From Candidatus Gastranaerophilales bacterium (GTDB taxonomy: Bacteria > Cyanobacteriota > Vampirovibrionia > Gastranaerophilales > Gastranaerophilaceae): a DNA stretch of 5,254 nt. Numbering within the stretch: position 1 is the first letter of the stretch; each line of letters starts with the position of its first letter. The notes beneath the pieces were generated by a model. That model had not been told where the DNA came from. It did no database searches and was given only the letters and a program-made list of their open reading frames with translations. The position numbers were made by a program, and so were the translations under genes. The stretch spans positions 1-5,254 of the forward strand of contig CALUTA010000110.1 in assembly GCA_944323585.1 (NCBI GenBank). The letters run 5' to 3'. Shown in pieces: positions 1 to 5,254 of the stretch.

Positions 1-779
1 GTTTCAAAAAGCTTTCTTGTCGCAAGCATTGCCCAGTGGTCAAACGGAACATTTTTAGTTTGATTTTTTCTTGAATTTGCAAGATACAGCAGAGCTTTTT
101 TGGCCGACAATACCCATTTATCCTGCGGGTCAACCTCATTAAGATACAAAAGTCCGAGGGCTGCTTCGCCAGGATAATACAAAGAAACAAATTCTTTATC
201 CTTTTCTTTTTTATCAAGATTATACTTAGAATAAAAACTACCGTCATCTTTTTGCATATACAGAATGAAATTACCGAGGCCTCTGAGAACCTCCAAATCA
301 ATCTTTCCCTCAGGATAAAGGTTTGACAGTCCTATGAGCGCAAGCCCTGATCCGCCGAGTTTGGCGGCAGGCGCTTTAAGCTTTTCTTCTTCTGTTTTTG
401 AAACTACTGCATACATGCCGTCTTCCAATAATTTTACATAATTCTCAACAAAATATTTTGATGCAAGATAACGTTTATCCCGCAATGAATAATCATTTAA
501 GTATCTTTCACAAAGATACATCGCATATAAAGTTCCGGCATGACGCAATGCGTTATACTGTTTACTGCTATATTTTATATCTGGATTTATATTTGCATTA
601 TAAACAAATCGACCGGAAGGAAGTGTTTTATCAGCCAGATATTGCATTGAAAGGTTAATTTCTTCATCAGGTACAAATTCAGGTATTACCGCTGCTTCTG
701 CAGGAAGAGGATTTTTAACCGAATATGCCGCTGCAAACATCATTAACAATGACATTAAAACATAAATTGACTGCTTCAT
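1..779 (-). CDS. Secreted alpha/alpha-toroid (six-hairpin-like) protein, C-terminus cut by window edge
   Basis: Reading down from an ATG at 779 gives 259 residues with no stop before the window edge, so the 3' end is missing. The start is supported by AGAAAGG at 792-786, six bases upstream. Residues 1-30 look like a Sec signal peptide (short Lys-containing start, hydrophobic run 5-19, likely cut near AEA-A at 27-30), so the product is probably periplasmic or exported. The mature part is helical with regularly spaced conserved-looking blocks: SGRFVY (55-60), LRHAGT (78-83), KLGGSGLAL (140-148), QKDDGSFY (176-183), YYPGEAALGLLYL (201-213) and DHW (247-249). I associate this series with bacterial alpha/alpha-barrel proteins related to glycosidase or glucuronyl-epimerase-like toroids. 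The exact reaction cannot be read from the sequence. It lies 51 bp downstream of pgeF on the same strand with no hairpin between, so co-transcription is likely. Gene reality is near certain; the fold is moderately sure and the function unknown. Confidence 0.85.
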   Translation of the reverse strand, partial: MKQSIYVLMSLLMMFAAAYSVKNPLPAEAAVIPEFVPDEEINLSMQYLADKTLPSGRFVYNANINPDIKYSSKQYNALRHAGTLYAMYLCERYLNDYSLRDKRYLASKYFVENYVKLLEDGMYAVVSKTEEEKLKAPAAKLGGSGLALIGLSNLYPEGKIDLEVLRGLGNFILYMQKDDGSFYSKYNLDKKEKDKEFVSLYYPGEAALGLLYLNEVDPQDKWVLSAKKALLYLANSRKNQTKNVPFDHWAMLATRKLFE

Positions 780-830
780 AAAACACCTTTCTGTTTATTC
801 TTTTTCCTTTACCAAATATTATAGCAGATT

Positions 831-1568
831 TTATCTCAACCTCAAAATTGCACTGTGGCGGTTTGTTGTGCCATTTTCTCTTCTGTAAGAAAAAAACAGG
901 TCGTTATCACACACTGTACAATACGGGCATACATCAATGTCTTTTACTCCTGCTTCAAGTAATTGCCGCTTATTAATTTCTTTTAAGTCAACAAAGAACT
1001 CTTCATTTCGTTTCTCAAAAAGCCCTTCTTTATCCTGAACGGTTGAAGTAAGCTTTTCAAGGACATCTTCGCCTACATTGTAACAGCATAATGAAATTGC
1101 AGGGCCGATTGCTGCCTTTAAATCTTCAGGATTGGAAGAAAAGATTTCCGTCATTTTTTCTACGGTCAAACCTGCAATTTTACCGGCAGTTCCCCGCCAG
1201 CCTGCATGTGAAACTGCTCCAATATTCAATTTTTCATCATAAATTATTAAAGGAGTACAGTCTGCAAAATTCAAAAAAATCCCCTGCTCTTTATTCGCCA
1301 GAATCAAACCGTCACAGTCAGGATAAGAATACCTTGAAACTTCTGCTATTTCTATATTTACAGAATGCGTCTGGGATGGATTTATAAAATTTTCCGGCTT
1401 TAAATTCAGGATTTCACAAAACATTTTTTTATTTTCCTGAACCTGACTTTCCATATCTTTTTCTTTTGTTTTTATAATACTTTCCCGGGTTGTGAAAAAA
1501 TGGTCGACTTTATTGAGCAAATCAGATTTCATAACGGTTTTCCCGTTTATTTTTTCAAAATAAAACAT
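831..1568 (-). CDS. pgeF: Peptidoglycan editing factor PgeF / YfiH-LACC1 family (multicopper-polyphenol-oxidase-like) protein
   Basis: A complete 245-residue protein, typical length for the YfiH/PgeF/LACC1 family (often annotated 'laccase domain' or 'polyphenol oxidase'). Family blocks are present in order: QTHS (66-69), CDGLI (85-89), FADCTPLIIYD (101-111), GAVSHAGWRGT (117-127), AAIGPAIS.CCY.VG (152-166), VDLKEINKRQL (193-203), CPYCT (214-218), FFSYRR (225-230) and RHSAIL (237-242). The metal/catalytic His-Cys-His set is intact as H68, C104 and H121. Family members are cytoplasmic. E. coli PgeF removes wrongly incorporated residues from UDP-MurNAc peptide precursors, and other members act as purine nucleoside phosphorylase/adenosine deaminase-like enzymes; which activity applies here cannot be told from sequence. 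The frame stays open upstream to a TTG at 1649, but the ATG at 1568 is preferred because GGAAGGAG lies just before it and the family N-terminus fits. It is probably the first gene of a transcript with the downstream toroid protein. Confidence 0.95.
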   Translation of the reverse strand: MFYFEKINGKTVMKSDLLNKVDHFFTTRESIIKTKEKDMESQVQENKKMFCEILNLKPENFINPSQTHSVNIEIAEVSRYSYPDCDGLILANKEQGIFLNFADCTPLIIYDEKLNIGAVSHAGWRGTAGKIAGLTVEKMTEIFSSNPEDLKAAIGPAISLCCYNVGEDVLEKLTSTVQDKEGLFEKRNEEFFVDLKEINKRQLLEAGVKDIDVCPYCTVCDNDLFFSYRRENGTTNRHSAILRLR

Positions 1569-1572
1569 ATCT

Positions 1573-1580
1573 CTCCTTCC
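1573..1580 (-). promoter_or_regulatory. Ribosome binding site fixing the pgeF start
   Basis: On the minus strand GGAAGGAG (1580-1573) is followed by AGAT and then ATG at 1568. The near-perfect match to the anti-Shine-Dalgarno sequence selects this ATG over the in-frame TTG 81 bases upstream at 1649, which has no purine-rich site and overlaps the candidate -35 element. The spacer of 4 bases is slightly short. Confidence 0.8.
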
Positions 1581-1620
1581 GGATAATCTTTCTTCTCTAT
1601 ATTTTACCCCAAAAGTCCTA

Positions 1621-1649
1621 ATTCTGCCATAGAATAGAAAGTTTCTCAA
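1621..1649 (-). promoter_or_regulatory. Candidate sigma70-type promoter for pgeF
   Basis: On the minus strand TTGAGA (1649-1644) lies 17 bases from CAGAAT (1626-1621), matching the -35 and -10 consensus at 4 or 5 of 6 and 4 of 6 bases. Transcription would start near 1613 and leave a leader of about 45 bases before the ATG at 1568. An alternative -10, TAAAAT, lies nearer the gene but lacks a credible -35. This was found by eye in an AT-rich gap, so it is only a candidate. Confidence 0.3.
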
Positions 1650-1650
1650 T

Positions 1651-1679
1651 TTGATGGTAATTTGACAGGGTTTGATAAG
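1651..1679 (+). promoter_or_regulatory. Candidate promoter for the MIP channel gene
   Basis: TTGATG (1651-1656) and GATAAG (1674-1679) are separated by exactly 17 bases, each matching consensus at 4 of 6. The predicted start would fall close to the ribosome binding site, giving a very short leader, which weakens the call. It overlaps a run of three TTTGA repeats at 1650, 1661 and 1671 and lies beside the divergent pgeF promoter candidate, so the two genes may share control. Confidence 0.25.
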
Positions 1680-1693
1680 AGAAGGAGAAAATA

Positions 1694-2344
1694 ATGAACT
1701 TTAGAAATTGTATTGTAGAATTTATAGGAACATTTTTTCTGGTATTTACAATAGGTTGTGTATCACTTTTAGGCGGAGATGGCGTAATTAATGCGCTGGC
1801 TATAGGTTTTGCGTTAATGATTATGGTTTATGCAGGGGGACACATAAGCGGAGGGCACTACAACCCTGCGGTTTCACTTGCGGCAGTGATAGGAAAAGCC
1901 TTGCCCGCCGCAGAACTTATACCATATGTAATCTCACAGCTTCTGGGAGCCGCAGGTGCGGTCATTCTTGTAAATTATTTTTCGGGACACGTTGCAAATT
2001 ACGAAGGCTGTGCGTTTAATTTTCTGCCTATGATTGTCGGCGAATTTTTGTTCACATTTGCACTTTGTTATGTAGTACTGATGACGGCTGCAAGCAGAAA
2101 TACAAAAGGAAATTCTTATTTTGGACTTGCAATAGGTTCGACAGTAACTGTCGGAATTTTTGCAGTCGGAAGCGTTCTTTGTTACGGTGCATTCAATCCG
2201 GCTGTCGCTATGGCTTTAGGGATGATGCACACTGCCTGCTGGCCGAGTGTATTTGTAACTATTATCACCAACCTGATTGCAGGAGCAATTGCAGCTTTAA
2301 TTTACAACTATACAAATCCCGATAAAATTGAAATTAATCTCTAG
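1694..2344 (+). CDS. MIP-family channel (aquaporin-like) lacking the ar/R arginine
   Basis: A 216-residue polytopic inner-membrane protein, slightly shorter than the usual 230-280 for bacterial aquaporins and glycerol facilitators. Six hydrophobic segments are visible, at about 7-27, 33-49, 73-96, 111-133, 142-162 and 184-206. Both half-helix loops are present: GGHYNPAV with NPA at 57-59 and GAFNPAV with NPA at 168-170. The residue after the second NPA is Val171, where orthodox aquaporins and glycerol facilitators have the filter arginine. By-eye alignment with E. coli AqpZ puts I37, I155, G165 and V171 at its F43, H174, T183 and R189 positions, so the pore entrance would be hydrophobic. Whether it carries water, glycerol, gases or other small solutes cannot be inferred; I therefore give no aqpZ or glpF name. 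GAGAAGGAG (1680-1688) is a strong ribosome binding site. The stop overlaps the opposing gene by 11 bp, and an intrinsic terminator follows at about 2378-2410. Confidence 0.95.
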   Translation: MNFRNCIVEFIGTFFLVFTIGCVSLLGGDGVINALAIGFALMIMVYAGGHISGGHYNPAVSLAAVIGKALPAAELIPYVISQLLGAAGAVILVNYFSGHVANYEGCAFNFLPMIVGEFLFTFALCYVVLMTAASRNTKGNSYFGLAIGSTVTVGIFAVGSVLCYGAFNPAVAMALGMMHTACWPSVFVTIITNLIAGAIAALIYNYTNPDKIEINL

Positions 2345-4307
2345 TATCGTAATCAGTCGGAATATGAATTTTTCCTCTGGCAAGACGGATTGCCTGTCTT
2401 GCCGCTTTTTCAGGGTAATCATACATTTCTTTCATATGTTCCCGTTTTATAATCCCGCTTATATATTTTAAATGTTTGGGAAGATTTTTGTTTATCTCCG
2501 GATGCTGAGCCGCCCAAACTTCTAACGGTTTCTTGCCCTTCTGTATATTACAAAATTTGCAATATCCGGTTTTATTAAAATATTCATCTGCTCCGCCGGC
2601 AGCCAGAGCTTCCGTATGATCAACAGTTATTACTGTCAATTTAAAAACATTTTGCATCATAGATTTTAGTATTCCTCCGGCCTGCTTTGCCAGTTCAGCA
2701 GGCGGATGAAGTATATAATCTTCCATATAAACCTCTTTTAACCTTGTTTTTGCCATATCTATAAGCTTTGCTCTGTTTGAATTGTGTAAAGTACCGAGAG
2801 TATCTTCTATCATTTTATTATAGTTGGAGTAATGAAATTCCTGCCCATAAGGCATATCAACGCATTCCTGCTTAACCCAGAAAATAAAATCGTTTATTAT
2901 TTCTTTTTCTACAAAATTAAAATTATTATTATCAACAAACGTTTTAATCTTTTCACAGACTTTGAGCATATGCTTTGAAAGATCTTCTTTTCCTGCTTTT
3001 TGTAAATATTCCATTACCTCAGACTCGCTAATATCAGGGTTTTTGTCAATAATAGCATTAAACCTTTTAACCAGTTTCCTAAAATCAGACGGAATATGAT
3101 TTTCATTTATTTTTACTAAATTTTTAAGTTCATAAACATTTTCACATTTTTTTATTTCATTAAAAAGTTTCACTTTCTGATCATGAGTAATTGTCTCGAT
3201 TCCGCAGCTTGCACAGGGAATTCCTTCGTATTGTTCGAATATATAATTGCGTTTTCTTTCATAAAAAATTTTACTCTGCGTAATTCCGCTTACATTGCTC
3301 ATTTTCAAAAGATTTTTGCCCGGAACATTAGCTGCTTTGATAAAATCATAAATATACCCGTTATTTCCGGAAAGTTTATTTTCGTTTATTGCATTAGAAA
3401 TATCCTGTGCATATTGTTCAAGTCTTTCTTTAGCATATGGAGCGTTTCTTATGAAATTAAAAGTTTTATATCTTGGAGCACACTCACCGCATATAAGTAT
3501 ATTATTACCTCCATTATTGTCAGGTCTGTTTATAAATATTTTTTTCAAAGTATTCTGTGAAAAATCAAGCATTCGTTTAACAATAAAAGTCTGCGGAGAA
3601 AGCCCGTTCAGTTGTTCTTTATCGTAAAAGAGAACCCCGCGGCAATTGTAAGCTGACATTATTGAGTTATTTACCAAATATGCGAACTTTTTTTTGTCGG
3701 CAGAGTCCAAATTGTCAAATGTTTCATGAAATTTTTCATCATATTCTTTTTTCTTCGGGATTAAAGTTATGTTATTCAAATAATCTGCAAAAGATTTTAT
3801 CTTTATTTGGTCTGATGCGGATAATTTTTCGGTTTCAAGCAGTTCATTAAGATAGTGCCCCTGCTTGTGCATGGCTCCAATCACAATCTTAAAGCTTCCG
3901 TTCCTGACAATTTGCAAAGCTTCAGGAATTGTTTTTTCCGGAGCTTTTTTAGCCAATCCGTTTATTGAATTTATCAAAGGATGATATTTTTTGTGAAAAT
4001 ATTCTTTGTTTTGAACCAATATACCGGCATAATCAGTCAAAGATTTTGCACGGGATGCCTTTTTCAAAATTTCACCTGTCTTTGAAGTACTGATCATTGC
4101 CTCCCCGCAGCACGGACAATGCACTCCATCCAAATTCAAAAGCTGTACCTGCAGATTATTAGAGGCACCTGCAAAATTCACCGGACAAGTATAAAATGTA
4201 CCGGCAGATAAAAAAGAAGTACTTAAAGTACTCTCTCGGCGAAACTGTTGTTGTTTTTGTACGGGAAGTAAATGAATATTATAGTTTATTACAGGTAATA
4301 TTTTCAT
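2334..4307 (-). CDS. Large protein with duplicated split CxxC/HNH-nuclease-like modules, unrecognised family
   Basis: A complete 657-residue protein; I do not recognise the full-length family. Near its C-terminus is an HNH/His-Me finger motif: D563-H564, G571-G572, N578, C583-x-x-C586-N587 and K590-G591, with the spacing of classic HNH endonucleases (DH to N 15 residues, N to C 5). The partner CxxC expected shortly upstream is C365/C368, about 195 mainly helical residues away. The N-terminal half repeats the plan: C64/C67, a similar helical insert, then D263-N264, G266-G267 and C273/C276, but with Asn for the catalytic His and a shorter motif. Residues 1-60 form a polar leader with no signal peptide, ending in PVNFAG. 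A zinc-stabilised DNA or RNA nuclease is the best inference; a structural or regulatory role is possible. An in-frame stop lies just upstream of the ATG at 4307; only a weak AAAGAAA purine tract precedes it and no convincing promoter was found. It overlaps the channel gene tail-to-tail by 11 bp. Confidence 0.9.
   Translation of the reverse strand: MKILPVINYNIHLLPVQKQQQFRRESTLSTSFLSAGTFYTCPVNFAGASNNLQVQLLNLDGVHCPCCGEAMISTSKTGEILKKASRAKSLTDYAGILVQNKEYFHKKYHPLINSINGLAKKAPEKTIPEALQIVRNGSFKIVIGAMHKQGHYLNELLETEKLSASDQIKIKSFADYLNNITLIPKKKEYDEKFHETFDNLDSADKKKFAYLVNNSIMSAYNCRGVLFYDKEQLNGLSPQTFIVKRMLDFSQNTLKKIFINRPDNNGGNNILICGECAPRYKTFNFIRNAPYAKERLEQYAQDISNAINENKLSGNNGYIYDFIKAANVPGKNLLKMSNVSGITQSKIFYERKRNYIFEQYEGIPCASCGIETITHDQKVKLFNEIKKCENVYELKNLVKINENHIPSDFRKLVKRFNAIIDKNPDISESEVMEYLQKAGKEDLSKHMLKVCEKIKTFVDNNNFNFVEKEIINDFIFWVKQECVDMPYGQEFHYSNYNKMIEDTLGTLHNSNRAKLIDMAKTRLKEVYMEDYILHPPAELAKQAGGILKSMMQNVFKLTVITVDHTEALAAGGADEYFNKTGYCKFCNIQKGKKPLEVWAAQHPEINKNLPKHLKYISGIIKREHMKEMYDYPEKAARQAIRLARGKIHIPTDYDTRD
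2378..2410 (+). terminator. Intrinsic terminator of the channel gene, inside the opposing gene
   Basis: GGCAAGAC (2379-2386) pairs perfectly with GTCTTGCC (2396-2403). With a flanking T-G pair (2378/2404) and inner G-T and G-C pairs (2387/2395 and 2388/2394) the stem reaches about 11 pairs around a five-base loop. One base later comes TTTTT (2406-2410). It lies 34 bases past the channel stop, as expected for a plus-strand terminator. Read on the other strand the hairpin is not followed by a T-run at once, so it should act in one direction only. These bases also encode residues 633-643 of the opposing protein. Confidence 0.8.
2550..3215 (-). repeat. C-terminal copy of the internal protein duplication (HNH motif intact)
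   Basis: This encodes residues 365-586, from CASCG to CKFC, and is the better conserved copy. It keeps Asp-His at 563-564, the Gly-Gly turn, Asn578 and the closing CxxCN. The catalytic end occupies about 2535-2621. The block between CxxC and DH holds two regions similar to the first copy, one just after the CxxC and one just before the Asp. Confidence 0.65.
3480..4118 (-). repeat. N-terminal copy of the internal protein duplication (degenerate HNH)
   Basis: This encodes residues 64-276, from CPCCG to CGEC. It aligns with residues 365-586 at an offset of about 300: C64/C365, Asn-x-x-x-x start of a helical block at N100/N401, HPLINSIN versus FRKLVKRFN, P123/P424, Q251-N252/Q552-N553 and D263/D563. 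The distance from first Cys to Asp is 199 residues here and 198 in the second copy. The catalytic-His position is N264 and the segment from Asp to the closing CxxC is 10 residues shorter. The similarity is at protein level only and was judged by eye. Confidence 0.65.
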
Positions 4308-4347
4308 ATTTTTCTTTTTTAATCATTAAACATCAAAATATTAATTT

Positions 4348-4376
4348 TTGACAGTACTCCGCAAAAACTTTACAAC
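4348..4376 (+). promoter_or_regulatory. Candidate sigma70-type promoter for the secreted hydrolase gene
   Basis: A perfect TTGACA (4348-4353) lies 17 bases before TACAAC (4371-4376, 4 of 6 to consensus). Transcription would begin near 4383, giving a leader of about 40 bases. A second possibility is an extended -10, TGCTAGTAT (4406-4414), with TTGTCT (4387-4392) at 16 bases, which would place the RNA start almost on the ATG. On current evidence the TTGACA pair is the better choice. Confidence 0.45.
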
Positions 4377-4421
4377 TGTTCATAATTTGTCTGAAAGGTT
4401 ATTTGTGCTAGTATTTATGTT

Positions 4422-5254
4422 ATGAAAAAGATTTTGACGGGGATTTTAATATTTGCTGCACTTCAGAGCATAAGTTATGCATCTGACATTAGTTTCATTT
4501 ATATTAACGGTTCAAACAACAACAATGAAAAAATGAAAAACTGGTTTGAAAAAGGGGTAAGGAAACTTCATCCTGCGATAAAAAATCAGTTTGAATCTGA
4601 TGAACAGGTCAAACAGCTTATGCTCCAAAGAGAAATGAATATCGTTGAAGAGCCCGTAATATTTTTCTGGGGCGACAAGAGCAAAAACGATTTGGATTTT
4701 GTAACAGAACGACTTGATTTATCAAAAGATTTCAGCCCGACCGTAGCATTTCAGGTCAGAAAGCTCCTGACAGAATGCCTTCATGACGCCATATGGGTTC
4801 AGAAATCCCACCATATGCTGCCGATAGTTAAAGATCTTAACGAAACGGTAAAACAAGAATATGCAAAAGGCCGGACAGTAATCCTTTACGGATATTCTGC
4901 AGGAAGTTTCATTACATATGAATACCTTGTTAATACCCTTCCTTATATAGACCTGCAAGGCCTTTTTAACTATTTGAATGTTTCTGAAGATTTTAAAAAT
5001 TTTATCAAAGAAAATCCTAAGAAAAACACCTGTATTACAGCACTGTCGGATGCAGGTATAGGAACAATTACAGCAGACGGCAAATTTATCTTTAATCACG
5101 ATGAAAATTCTCTAAAAGAACACTACCTTAACATTGATTCTTCCACTGAAAACGTTTGTTCTCCGCCCGGAGCAGTTCGTGGAGCTGTTAATTTTGCAAG
5201 CCCGCTTGTACTTTTTTATTCAGATCTGGCGGATTCGGATTATGAACAAACTTA
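4422..5254 (+). CDS. Secreted alpha/beta-hydrolase-like protein, C-terminus cut by window edge
   Basis: The frame is open from ATG 4422 to the window edge (277 residues, no stop). Residues 1-20 form a clean Sec signal peptide: MKK, a hydrophobic core, then a likely cut after SYA at 18-20; there is no lipobox cysteine. The mature part has the strand order of an alpha/beta hydrolase: FIYINGS (25-31, possible oxyanion strand), VIFFWGD (79-85), and TVILYGYSAGS (152-162), whose GYSAG is a nucleophile elbow with Ser159. A later strand, CITALSDAG (204-212), may carry the acid. The catalytic His cannot be assigned and may lie beyond the edge. A long helical region (about 34-72 and 95-148) could be a lid. 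The substrate is unknown; lipase, esterase or peptidase are all possible. Upstream there is no good Shine-Dalgarno (AAAGG at 4394-4398 is too far), so initiation may be weak. The nearby ATG at 4417 is in another frame and stops at once. It diverges from the HNH-type gene. Confidence 0.88.
   Translation, partial: MKKILTGILIFAALQSISYASDISFIYINGSNNNNEKMKNWFEKGVRKLHPAIKNQFESDEQVKQLMLQREMNIVEEPVIFFWGDKSKNDLDFVTERLDLSKDFSPTVAFQVRKLLTECLHDAIWVQKSHHMLPIVKDLNETVKQEYAKGRTVILYGYSAGSFITYEYLVNTLPYIDLQGLFNYLNVSEDFKNFIKENPKKNTCITALSDAGIGTITADGKFIFNHDENSLKEHYLNIDSSTENVCSPPGAVRGAVNFASPLVLFYSDLADSDYEQT

Noticed and set aside
398..658. Open frame of 86 codons on the plus strand
   Set aside because: It lies antisense to the signal-peptide-bearing toroid gene, has no ribosome binding site, and its protein looks random.
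1091..1387. Open frame of 98 codons on the plus strand inside pgeF
   Set aside because: It is the antisense shadow of the strongly conserved pgeF blocks, with no ribosome binding site or recognisable domain.
1569..1649. 27-residue N-terminal extension of PgeF from an in-frame TTG at 1649
   Set aside because: It has no ribosome binding site and overlaps the candidate -35 element, whereas ATG 1568 has a near-consensus GGAAGGAG upstream and gives the family's usual N-terminus.
2275..2305. Short hairpin ATTGC-AGGA-GCAAT considered as a minus-strand terminator for the HNH-type gene
   Set aside because: The stem is only five pairs and no T-run follows on the minus strand; it lies in the coding sequence for the last membrane segment of the channel.
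2065..2325. Second plus-strand frame inside the channel gene
   Set aside because: It is an out-of-frame shadow rich in Cys, Arg and Ser, while the main frame has clear MIP motifs throughout.
3183..3850. Two plus-strand open frames (3183-3560 and 3662-3850) opposite the HNH-type gene
   Set aside because: They are antisense to a coherent 657-residue protein with paired CxxC motifs; their Phe/Ile/Ser-rich content is typical of AT-rich antisense frames.
4348..4382. Imperfect inverted repeat TTGACAGT ... ACTGTTCA around the hydrolase promoter
   Set aside because: Only about five bases per arm pair across a 19-base gap; this is too weak to call an operator and expected by chance in such sequence.
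4722..5099. Minus-strand open frame of 125 codons
   Set aside because: It is antisense to the secreted hydrolase, whose signal peptide and GYSAG motif lie in one continuous plus-strand frame.

Overview
The window is AT-rich (about two-thirds A+T by eye), with short intergenic gaps and, on two genes, strong AAGGAG-type ribosome binding sites. This fits a low-GC bacterium. The make-up of the proteins, including an unusual N-terminal leader on the large protein (ending in a VNFAG-like segment), reminds me of uncultured gut lineages such as Gastranaerophilales/Vampirovibrionia (Melainabacteria). That is only an impression, and a low-GC Firmicute cannot be excluded from this sequence.

Layout. From 1 to 1568 there are two genes on the minus strand. 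pgeF (yfiH; 1568 down to 831) is followed after 51 bp by a secreted alpha/alpha-toroid-type protein (779 down to 1, cut by the window edge). No terminator is visible between them, so they probably form one transcript. A 125-bp divergent region separates pgeF from a plus-strand MIP-family channel (1694-2344). This channel converges with, and overlaps by 11 bp, a 657-residue minus-strand protein (4307 down to 2334). After a second divergent region of 114 bp (4308-4421), a plus-strand secreted alpha/beta-hydrolase-like protein starts at 4422 and runs off the right edge.

Most noteworthy is the 657-residue protein. It carries an HNH nuclease motif with textbook spacing near its C-terminus, but the zinc-type CxxC that would normally lie just upstream is about 195 residues away. 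The whole CxxC-insert-HNH arrangement appears twice with a period of about 300 residues, and the N-terminal copy is degenerate (Asp-Asn in place of Asp-His, motif about 10 residues shorter). I do not recognise this architecture as a named family. The channel has both NPA motifs but lacks the selectivity-filter arginine. Its intrinsic terminator lies inside the coding end of the opposing HNH gene.

The genes do not form one obvious pathway. pgeF, the toroid protein and the hydrolase are compatible with envelope or polysaccharide-related housekeeping. The HNH-type protein stands alone between convergent and divergent neighbours. There is no tRNA, rRNA, CRISPR array, insertion sequence or attachment site that I can support. 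No gene-free stretch exceeds 300 bases.
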